From contig JBLGCB010000002.1 of the NCBI GenBank assembly GCA_047617105.1, positions 1 through 64,000 on the forward strand: a stretch of 64,000 nt of DNA, written 5' to 3'. Origin of the DNA: JABSOG01 sp047617105. GTDB taxonomy: Bacteria > Pseudomonadota > Gammaproteobacteria > Enterobacterales > Alteromonadaceae. A program made the position numbers and the translations under genes. The notes under the pieces were generated by a model. It had not been told where the DNA came from, did no database searches, and saw nothing but the letters and a program-made list of their open reading frames with translations. Positions 28,267 to 37,600 of the stretch are shown in pieces (position 1 is the stretch's first letter; every line of letters starts with the position of its first letter).

Positions 28267-28400
28267 TACTGATTCCCCTTGAGGAAAACTGCCACTTCAC
28301 TTTCAAAAGCCTGCTCAGAAGCCATGATTTTCACCGCACTTAGCGCGGCGATGGCGATAAGCGCTGCTATCACCAAGTTTTTATTTACTTTAATACCCAT
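28266..28400 (-). CDS. Possible 44-aa single-pass membrane peptide
   Basis: ATG at 28400 with GGAG about 9 bases upstream; ends in TAG at 28266. The product has a basic N-terminus and one hydrophobic segment (LVIAALIAIAALSAV) followed by an acidic tail (SEQAFESEVAVFLKG), which looks like a small membrane or signal-anchored peptide. It is too short for family recognition. It is convergent with argH. Confidence 0.4.
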   Translation of the reverse strand: MGIKVNKNLVIAALIAIAALSAVKIMASEQAFESEVAVFLKGNQ

Positions 28401-28447
28401 AGTCTACTATCTCCATTTTCCATCCATACAACCTACCTAGTTATCGT

Positions 28448-28592
28448 CCAGAAACTCACATCCATGTGAGATTTCTGGAGCAAGCTACGTTCAAGCAAGT
28501 GGAACTTCGCTTACTTTTCAACGAGTTGAAAAGGCGGCACATCCGTGTACCGCATAGCCAGTGCCCTGAAACTGCGTTTCAAGACGGGCACT
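28448..28592. repeat. Cluster of four consecutive palindromes
   Basis: Four adjacent inverted repeats: CCAGAAA-TCACAT/ATGTGA-TTTCTGG (28448-28478), TTTTCAAC/GTTGAAAA (28515-28532), GCGG.../...CCGC with CAC/GTG (28534-28553), and AGTGCCC-GAAAC/GTTTC-GGGCACT (28560-28592). Nothing coding is evident in this stretch. It may be a mosaic of dispersed repeat elements or a structured RNA. The remaining bases between 28400 and 28876 show nothing else recognisable. Confidence 0.55.
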
Positions 28593-28876
28593 ACCTAACA
28601 GCAAATCCGAAATACTCATCAACAAGCTGCGCCAATCTATAGACTTATCATAACTGGCCAATGGCCGATTAAGTTAGCACAGTACTGACAAAATCTATCA
28701 CAAACCAGACATAATGATGCTACAGCGCCGCTATGACGGGGTTTTATGCTTTCACTGTTGTTTTAAAACCTCGTCCCGTGACGCAGAATTACGTCCTTCG
28801 CTGCCCATTCGGTACCATAAAAACAAACTGCTTGCACGATGGCACAACTGCGTTTAAAGTGAGAGTGGTGGCGCTA

Positions 28877-29215
28877 ATGACAGAGACAACAGTGACAGCA
28901 AAACAATTTATCAGTTTTGAAACTGTGTCGGCGATTCTATTTAGTTTGTTTATTGGGGTCTGTGCATGGGCATGGTCAAGTGTGGATGATCGTTTTGAAA
29001 AAGTTGATCAGCGTTTTGAAAAAGTCGATCAACGTTTTGAAAAAGTCGAATCCAAACAGGATGCGATGATGGTGATGCTGACCAGAATCGAAGCCCAAAT
29101 GGCGACCAAAGACGATATTATAAAAATTCATGAACGTATTTCAACCAACGAAAAAAACATTGGTATTATTAGTGCGAAAGTAGATCTGCTGATAGACAAA
29201 ATGGCCGCCAATTAA
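28877..29215 (+). CDS. Small membrane-anchored coiled-coil protein
   Basis: 112 aa from the ATG at 28877; the frame is open further upstream to 28733 but that extension has unusual composition. A short N-terminus is followed by one transmembrane helix (AILFSLFIGVCAWAW, about 20-34), then three heptad units FEKVDQR/FEKVESK and a Gln/Glu/Lys-rich helical tail (RIEAQMATKDDIIKIHERIS). This is a typical short membrane-anchored coiled coil; the function is unknown. The 21-bp repeats (28991-29053) are in frame and nearly identical. It is convergent with the exporter gene. Confidence 0.6.
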   Translation: MTETTVTAKQFISFETVSAILFSLFIGVCAWAWSSVDDRFEKVDQRFEKVDQRFEKVESKQDAMMVMLTRIEAQMATKDDIIKIHERISTNEKNIGIISAKVDLLIDKMAAN

Positions 29216-29223
29216 ACGGCCAT
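29201..29223 (-). terminator. Hairpin at the end of the siderophore operon
   Basis: ATGGCCG (29201-29207) pairs with CGGCCAT (29217-29223) over a 9-base loop, between convergent genes. Read on the minus strand, the stem is followed by TTTTG, so it could terminate the NRPS operon. It overlaps the last codons of the coiled-coil gene. Confidence 0.45.
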
Positions 29224-29236
29224 AAACCGCTCCCCA

Positions 29237-30868
29237 CTAAGCAAACAACCTCTCTTCCCCCACATCAAACGCATAAATCTGGCCGCAATCAAGTTTATAA
29301 AGCCGGTCAGCGGCGTCAAAGTAATGGTCATCATGGCTGATGGCAATCACGGTTTTGCCAGCCCGTTTTAACTCAGGCAATATCTGACGATAAAACACCT
29401 CTCGAAATACCGGGTCCTGGTCTGCCGCCCATTCATCAAGCAGCAATACCTGACGGTCTTCCATATATAACAGCAATAAGGCCAGTCGTTTTCTTTGTCC
29501 TTGCGATAACGAAGTGGTCGATAACCGCCCCTCGTTGACCGAGACTTTATGGTCGATGGCAAGGCGTTTAAGGTAGTGCTCAACCTTGGCGTCATCAACG
29601 CTGTTATCTGTGCCAATCACATCGGTGAACAAAAAGAAGTTGGCAAAGATGGCCGAAAAACAATGGCGCAAGTCATCAACATTATCTGCCGTCACGGTTT
29701 GGTGGTTTAACCTCACCTCACCTGAGGTCGGTAAATATAATCCGGTGAGTAATTTGGCCAAGGTGGATTTTCCGCTACCATTACCACCCACAATAAATAT
29801 CAACTCTCCGGCATACACTTCAAAATCAACCGGACCAAGCACAAAACCCGGTTCATCATTTTGCGCGGGATATTGATAAGCCGCAGCCTTTAAGCTGAGC
29901 GATTTAAAGTTCACTATCGATTGCACATGCATCGGTTTACTCTGGTCATTGTCAGTCAGTTGCAACCGATTAATCGCCGCCAAGGCGACATTGCCGCGGA
30001 TCACCGCTGGAATACTGTCGAGCACCATCGACAGCGGGGTGCGCAAGAACATCAGCGCCAAGATATAACCCACCACAATCTCTTGACCAATAGAGGGCAG
30101 GATCACGCCACAGTAGAAAATCACCCCGACTAAGATAAACACCAACATGGTAGTCCAGTTAAGGTTGATGGCCCATAATACTTCCGCTTTCACCGACTCT
30201 TCACTAGAGGCTTTGGCGGTCGGTATAAACTGTTGATCAAACAAAAAGCGCCGCCGATTTGGATTAAGAGCCAGTTCATTACGCCCCTCAACCACCGCTT
30301 GGTATTGGCTAAACAAACGGTCATCCAGTTGCCTAACTTTGGTCAACATCAAGGTCAAACGGTCACTGAGTTTGGCATCAGTCCACACCCCCAGCACCAC
30401 CACAAAACTAACAAAAGTGAACAGCAATGGCGATAACCAACACAGGTAGATTAAACCCGCCGCCAGCAATAAACCGTTATAAAGAGCCACTGGCAACTGT
30501 TTGGTGGCGTTAGATACCGCAGTCACATCCCGGTTAAGCACGTTATAAATCGCGGTGGCACCGAGTTGTTCTTGACGTTCGATTGAGGTATTTAATATTC
30601 GATTGACCAGTTTTTTGCGCAACTGGTAAACCATGTTACAACCGATTTTCACCAATGCGACTTGCGAGAAAATACTGCTGACCAACAGCAGCAGCAACAA
30701 ACCACTATAGGCCAGTACGGTGGTGCTGATGTCCTGCAAACCATTTTTTAGCGCATGATTAATGCCTGCAATAATGGCAATACCAGCACTGGCACTAATG
30801 GCGCTGGCAAAAATCGCCATCGCCACGCCCGACTTCGCTTGGCTCAATAATTGTTTGGTGATGTTCAT
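29237..30868 (-). CDS. Cyclic-peptide/siderophore ABC exporter (PvdE/SyrD type)
   Basis: 543 aa fused exporter: an N-terminal six-helix membrane domain (about residues 10-290; e.g. VLAYSGLLLLLLVSSIFSQV, LLAAGLIYLCWLSPLLFTFV) and a C-terminal ATPase with Walker A IVGGNGSGKSTL (near 362), signature LSQGQRKRLALLLLY (near 456) and Walker B VLLLDEWAADQDPVFREVFY (near 477). The DEWAADQDP motif is typical of the PvdE/SyrD branch, which moves siderophore or lipopeptide precursors across the inner membrane. Its ATG overlaps the stop of the terminal NRPS gene by 4 bp (ATGA). Last gene of the operon; a hairpin lies just beyond its stop codon. Confidence 0.9.
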   Translation of the reverse strand: MNITKQLLSQAKSGVAMAIFASAISASAGIAIIAGINHALKNGLQDISTTVLAYSGLLLLLLVSSIFSQVALVKIGCNMVYQLRKKLVNRILNTSIERQEQLGATAIYNVLNRDVTAVSNATKQLPVALYNGLLLAAGLIYLCWLSPLLFTFVSFVVVLGVWTDAKLSDRLTLMLTKVRQLDDRLFSQYQAVVEGRNELALNPNRRRFLFDQQFIPTAKASSEESVKAEVLWAINLNWTTMLVFILVGVIFYCGVILPSIGQEIVVGYILALMFLRTPLSMVLDSIPAVIRGNVALAAINRLQLTDNDQSKPMHVQSIVNFKSLSLKAAAYQYPAQNDEPGFVLGPVDFEVYAGELIFIVGGNGSGKSTLAKLLTGLYLPTSGEVRLNHQTVTADNVDDLRHCFSAIFANFFLFTDVIGTDNSVDDAKVEHYLKRLAIDHKVSVNEGRLSTTSLSQGQRKRLALLLLYMEDRQVLLLDEWAADQDPVFREVFYRQILPELKRAGKTVIAISHDDHYFDAADRLYKLDCGQIYAFDVGEERLFA

Positions 30869-33800
30869 GATTCTGCTTTTTCCTTTTTAAAAACCACTTT
30901 TTCTACGCTCAACTGTTCAATGTTTTGTTGCAACTGAGCGGCCAATTGAGGATGGTTCAATATGGCGTAGTGATCAGCATCAATGGTCCAACTTTGTATC
31001 AGCACACTTGAATGCGCTTGCCAAATTTGCGGCGGTGAAACAAAACCATTGCCTCGCCAAAGCCATATCGGGTTATCGATGACTGGCGTGGCAGCTTGAT
31101 ACAACTGTTGTTTGAATTGCCAACGTTGCATCATCCGTTGCTCTATATCCTCAGCCGATGTTTGATCAACAAGGTTATTTATCTGCGGGTGACGTAATAA
31201 TTGCTGCATAGCCTGTTGATAATTGCCACCCAGATTACTGCTGATGAGTTCGACCTGTTCGGACGATAGTCCAATCTGCTCTAGGGCGATATAGTCATTA
31301 AAATCTTCAATCAGCTGCTGCGCATCATCCGTCACCGTCAGTGTTTGCGCCAAATCAAAATCAATAATGGCCACTGCACTAATGGTAAAACCCAGTGCCT
31401 TCATCCGTTTTGCCATCAATACCATCAATTTACCGCCCAAACTCCAACCAGTAAGGATCAGCGGTTTTGATTTTAACGGCAACAGTTGTTCAATATAATC
31501 ATCGACGATAGTGTCAATATCGCCGAGTTTGGCCGATAGCCATAATTGCGAGTCAGCGGTGATACCAACAATATCCACCACATGTGATAAGTTAGCAATC
31601 AAGCCCTGATGGTAATTAAAATGCCCAGTATGCGAGTGCATCAACACCATGGTGTGTTTGCTGTTGGCTTGGGCCAAGGGGATCAGCCGTGGGTTTGAAG
31701 TGTTTTTATGTTGTAAATTCCCTTGTAAATAGTGAGCCAAAGCGCGAATGGTTTTATAATGAAACAAACAATCATTGGCCAGCTCGCAGCCCAATTGTTG
31801 ACGAATTTTGCCAATCACCTTTATTGCCGCCAGTGAATGACCACCAAGCGCGAAAAAATCATCCATCACGCTGATATGATGGTTTTGCAGTACCTGCTGC
31901 CAAATGGCCAACAGTTGCTTTTCAAGACTATTTTTTGGCGTCACCAGCACTTGCGGCTGTTGCGCTTGTTCAAGCAGCTTGTGGCGATCAATTTTACCAT
32001 TGGCATTCAGCGCAAACTGATGCAGCTGAACAATACTGTTGGGGATCATGTAATGGGGCAAACGCTGTTTTAAATAGTCGAGCAGCCCCTGTTGACTGAC
32101 CTCTTTACCCTTAACCGCAATCACAAAGGCCAGCAGTTTGACCATATCTGAATTCTTGTCGACCAGTACATGGGCCTGAGCAACATCTGGGTGTCCACTC
32201 AACTGACATTGAATCTCATCCAGTTCTACCCTGAATCCACGAATTTTGACCTGATGGTCACGTCGACCGACAATTTCAATACTGTTATCGCCATGGCGTA
32301 CGGCCAAATCGCCAGTTCGATACATCACCCCTGTACCAAAAGGATTGTTAACAAAAACCTCACTGGTGCGTTTACTGTCATTAAGGTAACCCCGACTCAC
32401 GCTAGAACCCGCAATCACCAGTTCTCCGCATTGTCCGCTCACTGTGGCTTGCTGATGATTATCCAACAGATAAATTTGGCTATCGCCAATGGCGGTGGTC
32501 AATCGGCTGCTTGGTGTTAATAAATCGACTTCACCATACAATACTCCGACCGTGGTTTCGGTCGGACCATAATGGTTGTAGATTCGACACCCAGACCCGG
32601 CTGTCAGCTTAGTCAGCTGTTGTAACAACGAATGGCTTATCGGCTCTCCTCCCAATACCAACACTTGAGTCGGCAGCTTAGCCTTTAAAACCGCAATATC
32701 TGAACATAACAGCGCTTCAAGATGCGATGGCACAATTTTGAGGCAATCGAGCGGCGGCAGCTCATCTTTATCGAGTAAAATCACGCAACTGGCGGTCAAC
32801 CAGCCGGGGAATAACATAGTATTGCCCAAATCGGCCACCAAGGTCGAAATCAAGCCATAATTGCCTTGCTGCGGTAACGCCAGTTGTTCAATCACACTCT
32901 GGCTATAATGCATCAGTTGTTGATGTTCAACTTGCACCCCTTTAGGCTGACCTGTCGAACCCGAGGTATATAACACATAGGCCAGCTGATTTAGTGCAAT
33001 GGTCACCGGGGTAAATGTGGCTACGGTTTGCTGCAATTGCGCTACAGTAACGATTTGATTAGCGACTAAAGCGGCATTGTCACTCACCACCTCTTCACTT
33101 ACCAAGACCAATGGATTGGCATCATTGATGATTTGTTGTAACCGCGCTTGCGGTTGTTCAACATCTAACGGTAAATAGGCTGCGCCCGTTTTTAATATTG
33201 CCAGTAAAATAATCAACGATTGGGCACCACGTGGCAGACACAATGCCACAATTTGTTCTTTACCCGCGCCTGCTTGTTGTAACACTCCGGCGTATTGGTT
33301 GCTCAGCTGATCGAGTTGTTGGTAGCTGTAATGAATGTCGCCATCGGTTAACGCCCTATGGTTAGGGAACGCCTGTGCTTGCATAGAAAACAGCTCAACA
33401 AAGTTATCTTTAATGGCCAACTCAGTCACCGCCTGAGGATGTTCATCGGCCAACCAGCAATTGTGCTGTTGTATCGGTTGATTGGGCTGCGCCAAAACTG
33501 CGGCCAACAAAATCAGGTAGCGTTGTGATAACCGCTGCATCGCTTGCTGTTGGTAACGGGCACTGTTGTAGCACAATGTCAGTCCGGCAGCTCCCTGTGC
33601 TGTGCAGCTATAATGCATCAATAGCGGACAATGGCTGACCAAACCACCACTTTGCATCTGTGCTTGTTGCGCCTGCTGATGCCAATAAAATCCGGCATGG
33701 CAGCGACTATCAATGGCGCTAACATATTCCTGATATTCAAGCATCTCAGTCAATAACGCGCTGCTGCCCAAGCAGGCGCTTGGTAAATCACAGCTATCGA

Positions 33801-34650
33801 GTTGGTAAAACGGCATCGGTAGGGGTTGGGTAAATAATCCGAGGCTGGTATCGAATTCTTCATAATCATGGCGACAGTCATGAAAATAATCGAGTTTAAG
33901 GGCATCAACCCCCGAAAGTTTGCCAAGCAATACTGCCCACACATTTAACAGGATATGTGCTGGCTGACAATCGTACTGCCCTGCCCGCGCGAGCACTTGT
34001 TGCTGCAATACCTGGGGGAGTTCAACAGCAATACTTTGTTCATCATTCCTATCTGGATGGTTATCGCCTGTTTGGCATTCGTTTAATCGTGCCTCAGGCA
34101 ATATTTTTAAGCTTAGATTTTGCCAAAACTCAATACCAGCCTGGCCTTGCTCATCATTGAGTAAGGTATTAATCCAATCACGATACTCGCCATATTGAAT
34201 ATCTGGTACGGTGATCACAGCGTCAGCGTCGTCTAGTAGTTGATAGATTTTATCAACGCTATAATCATCGAGGGTCAAAGCAGAAGCAGCCAATAAGACC
34301 TTAACCCCACCCTGCTCTCTTTGGTTTTGCGGCCAACACCAACACAATAAATGCGGTGCCTGTTCGGTAAAAACCACCTTCGCTTGTTGTTCAAGCTGGC
34401 TCTGATGGCTAACAACATCATCATAAACTCGAAAGTCCAACCGTGGCGCTTGCTGCACAGAACGAACCACATCAAAACCCTGTGGCACGCCATAATCACA
34501 GCTTAACACCTGATGGTGCAACATCAATTGCTGTAACTTACTTTGCGCTTTTGTCATATCTAGCTCTGCAAAACTTAACCAAAAGTAGCGCTTCGAATCG
34601 ACATTCAGTAATTGCTGTTGTCGCGTTAACGCTTGTCCTAAATCGTTCAT
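30865..34650 (-). CDS. Terminal NRPS: degenerate C (interface-like) - A(Asp) - T - TE
   Basis: 1,261 aa from the ATG at 34650, which overlaps the previous stop (ATGA) and has AGGAG 8 bases upstream; a GTG at 34659 is less likely. Residues 1-~420 are condensation-like, but the HHxxxDG active site reads SALTLDD (near 125), so both histidines are missing. A domain (~430-920): YVLYTSGSTGQPKGV; pocket residues read D-L-T-K-V-G-H-V-G, the aspartate code. T domain: DDFFALGGHSLAA (near 935). Thioesterase: LTGWSLGGKLMVL (near 1070) with a C-terminal His in DADHYAIL. It should load the last Asp and release the peptide. The degenerate first domain sits immediately downstream of the hydroxylase-tailed NRPS, suggesting it positions that hydroxylase. 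Confidence 0.9.
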   Translation of the reverse strand: MNDLGQALTRQQQLLNVDSKRYFWLSFAELDMTKAQSKLQQLMLHHQVLSCDYGVPQGFDVVRSVQQAPRLDFRVYDDVVSHQSQLEQQAKVVFTEQAPHLLCWCWPQNQREQGGVKVLLAASALTLDDYSVDKIYQLLDDADAVITVPDIQYGEYRDWINTLLNDEQGQAGIEFWQNLSLKILPEARLNECQTGDNHPDRNDEQSIAVELPQVLQQQVLARAGQYDCQPAHILLNVWAVLLGKLSGVDALKLDYFHDCRHDYEEFDTSLGLFTQPLPMPFYQLDSCDLPSACLGSSALLTEMLEYQEYVSAIDSRCHAGFYWHQQAQQAQMQSGGLVSHCPLLMHYSCTAQGAAGLTLCYNSARYQQQAMQRLSQRYLILLAAVLAQPNQPIQQHNCWLADEHPQAVTELAIKDNFVELFSMQAQAFPNHRALTDGDIHYSYQQLDQLSNQYAGVLQQAGAGKEQIVALCLPRGAQSLIILLAILKTGAAYLPLDVEQPQARLQQIINDANPLVLVSEEVVSDNAALVANQIVTVAQLQQTVATFTPVTIALNQLAYVLYTSGSTGQPKGVQVEHQQLMHYSQSVIEQLALPQQGNYGLISTLVADLGNTMLFPGWLTASCVILLDKDELPPLDCLKIVPSHLEALLCSDIAVLKAKLPTQVLVLGGEPISHSLLQQLTKLTAGSGCRIYNHYGPTETTVGVLYGEVDLLTPSSRLTTAIGDSQIYLLDNHQQATVSGQCGELVIAGSSVSRGYLNDSKRTSEVFVNNPFGTGVMYRTGDLAVRHGDNSIEIVGRRDHQVKIRGFRVELDEIQCQLSGHPDVAQAHVLVDKNSDMVKLLAFVIAVKGKEVSQQGLLDYLKQRLPHYMIPNSIVQLHQFALNANGKIDRHKLLEQAQQPQVLVTPKNSLEKQLLAIWQQVLQNHHISVMDDFFALGGHSLAAIKVIGKIRQQLGCELANDCLFHYKTIRALAHYLQGNLQHKNTSNPRLIPLAQANSKHTMVLMHSHTGHFNYHQGLIANLSHVVDIVGITADSQLWLSAKLGDIDTIVDDYIEQLLPLKSKPLILTGWSLGGKLMVLMAKRMKALGFTISAVAIIDFDLAQTLTVTDDAQQLIEDFNDYIALEQIGLSSEQVELISSNLGGNYQQAMQQLLRHPQINNLVDQTSAEDIEQRMMQRWQFKQQLYQAATPVIDNPIWLWRGNGFVSPPQIWQAHSSVLIQSWTIDADHYAILNHPQLAAQLQQNIEQLSVEKVVFKKEKAES

Positions 34651-37600
34651 GAAACACACTCCTTGGATAATTGCTCTAATTTAATCGGTGGCGAAGTGGC
34701 GGTTTTGCCCGGTTGATAAATATCACCCATGGCCACGGCGATTTTACGTTCACCGCTAAAGGGGTCTCTGGCGTGGGCGGCGAGCATATTGTCGAGCATC
34801 ACCACATCAGATTTTTGCCACTCAAAGCGCACCGCACAGCTTTCATAGAGTTCGCTGATGGTATCAATCACGAGTGGCTCTATCGGGCTTAAATCGCCAT
34901 AACAAACATTACGCGGCAGGTTATCGGTGCCGCCAGTGGCGAGCAAATGCTGAACCACTTCGGCCTCTAAAAAGCTGGCATGATGGAGCTGAATTTGATT
35001 AAAGAAGCTTTTTTCGCCAGTGACCGGATGGGTGATAATCGCCGGACAACGTTGGCTAATGTGAAGGTTAAGGTTGTCTTTACCATACCAGCGCCACTGA
35101 ATGTTGTTTTGCTGGCAAAGTGCTTCGACCTCACTGCGTGATTGGGTTTTGAAAAAGTGTTGCCAGCTCACATCCAAATCGGTGAAGTTGCGGATATAAC
35201 ACAGCTGTTTTTGTTCGAGCTTTTGCCGCATCGCCGTAGGCAGTCGACGCACCATTTCGCGGCAATCAACTATCGGCGTCGCCCCACCGCTGGCAGCGGG
35301 CTGACGACAATAAAACCATTGCCGCCGTGGCCAGCGATGTTGATGGGAGCTTTCGTTATGAAACATGATCATCTGGTCTTGCGGATACGGGGTCGATTGA
35401 TAAATTTTGCTGCCAAGCTCATTTTTCGGCAAGTCGCCATACTGGCCATAAAGCTGGGGATAGATGGCGACACAAAACTGTTCAAATTCAAACTCAGTCG
35501 GCAAGTTAAAACCACGAAAGACAATGCCGCCGTGGGTTTCGAGCCAGCGCATAATTTGCTGTTGGTTTTGTTGCGCCCAGCTTAACGCATCCAGCGCCTG
35601 GCTATGACATTGCACCAACAGTGGAAAAGGCTTATCGGCGTTTAGTGGTGCAGCGCTCACTGGTGCTGCTGAACCGGCTTTTTTCAGCTTGCCCAGTTTG
35701 CTTTTCTTGGCACTGGTTTTTGTTTTGGCCTTTGCTTTGCTGGCAAAAGCATTCAGTGGCGTTTGTGGCTTGTCTACCAGTTGTTCGAGCAAATGCGTCA
35801 ATTGCTGACTAAAGTTTTCGATGGTGGTTTTATTAAATAACTGACTATTGAACACCCAGTTAAAAAGCAACTCATCGCTGGAATCATCACAAAACAACGC
35901 CATATCGAATTTAGAATGCTGCTGTTCAGTATCCACCGCCGTTAAGGTCAAGTCTTTCGGTTGCGCGACGTTATCTGACTCAGCCTTAACCCCAGTGCTG
36001 ACCCCCATCACAAACAACACTTGAACCAGCGGATGCACGCCGGTTATGCGCTCAGGATTGACCGTTTCGACGATTTGCTCAAACGGCACACTTTGATGGT
36101 CAAAGCTGTCTAAACAGTTTTGCCGCACGTTTTGCAAATGATCACTAAAACGCAAAGTGGGTGTCAGCTGCATCCGCAATGGAATTAAGTTAACAAAGAA
36201 CCCCAGCATATCTTCTGTTTGTAAATGGGCACGATTGGCCACATCGGTGCCAATGACAATGTCCTCATTTCGGGAGTTTGCACGGGTTTGTTGATGAATC
36301 AAGGCGCTATAAGCACTGATTAACAGCATAAACAACGAACATTGCTGCTGTGTTGCCAATGTCTTTAATTGCTGACTCAGTGTTGCTGATAAAGTAAAAC
36401 TGACCGCATCCCCCTGACGCTGACTGGCCTCTCGCTGATGGTCAAAAGGCAACCGTTGTTGGGTCGGTAGTGCGGCCAGTTTTTGACGCCAAAAATCGAT
36501 GCCAGCCTGTTGTTCTGCTTTGACCAGCGGACTATTTTGCCAATGGGCATAATCGAGATAATCCACTTGGTGAGGGGGTAATGTGATCGCTTTACCATCC
36601 ACCGCTTGCTGATAAGCCAGCATCAGTTGGTTGAGCAGCAAGGTCATTGACCATTCATCTGAAGCGATATGGTGTTGCACCAACTGGCAGTAGTGTTGCT
36701 GATTATTGATGCTATACAGGTAAACCTTCAGTGGTGCTTGTGTGGTTAAATCAAAGGTTTTATTGGCTGCGGTGTCGAGCAATTGCGTTAGCTGTGATGG
36801 TAATATATCTGAAACCATCAACGGCACCTGCAAATCAGGGTTAAACCTTTGTACAGCACTGCCATTTACCTGATGATAAGTCACCTGCAAAATGGCATGA
36901 TGCCGGGTCACCGCCAATAAGGCTTGCTCTAACGCATCGAGCTGCAAATCTCCTTCAATACGCACCACGGTTTGCATATTAAAACTGCTGTCTTGCGGGT
37001 TCAGCTGTTGCATAAACCATAAACGGTTTTGGCCATCACTCAGCGGCAAATCTTGTTGTCTGTCAGTTATATGCACCATCGGCTGATATTGGCTCACCGT
37101 CAGTAACTTGGCCTGCGCTGATAGCTGCGGATGTTCAAATAACGCTTTCAGTGGCAGATTAAAGCCAGCTTTATTGAGCCGCGCTTTTAACTGTGCCGCC
37201 AACAATGAATGGCCGCCCAGTAAAAAGAAGTTATCACTGGGGTTAAGCTGCTCGACCTTTAACAAACTCTGCCAGATATCGGCCAATTGCTGCTCTTTAG
37301 CGGTTTTTAGCGTGGTTATTGATGATGTTGTTGTCTGTACTTTCACTTCAAGCTGTGACAATGCCCTGCGGTCAACTTTACCATTGCTGTTGAGCGGTAA
37401 AACTTTCAGCGGCTGATAGCGTTCAGGCAACATATAACTCGGTAAATGTTGAGCCAGAGAGTGATTCAAGCTAGCGCTATCTACTACGGTGCTAGCAACA
37501 AAGAATGCAGTCAGATGATGGTCGTTTAGCACCACCACGGCTTCGCTAATATCCGGATATTGTAACAACCTGGTTTCGATATCACCCGGTTCAATGCGAA

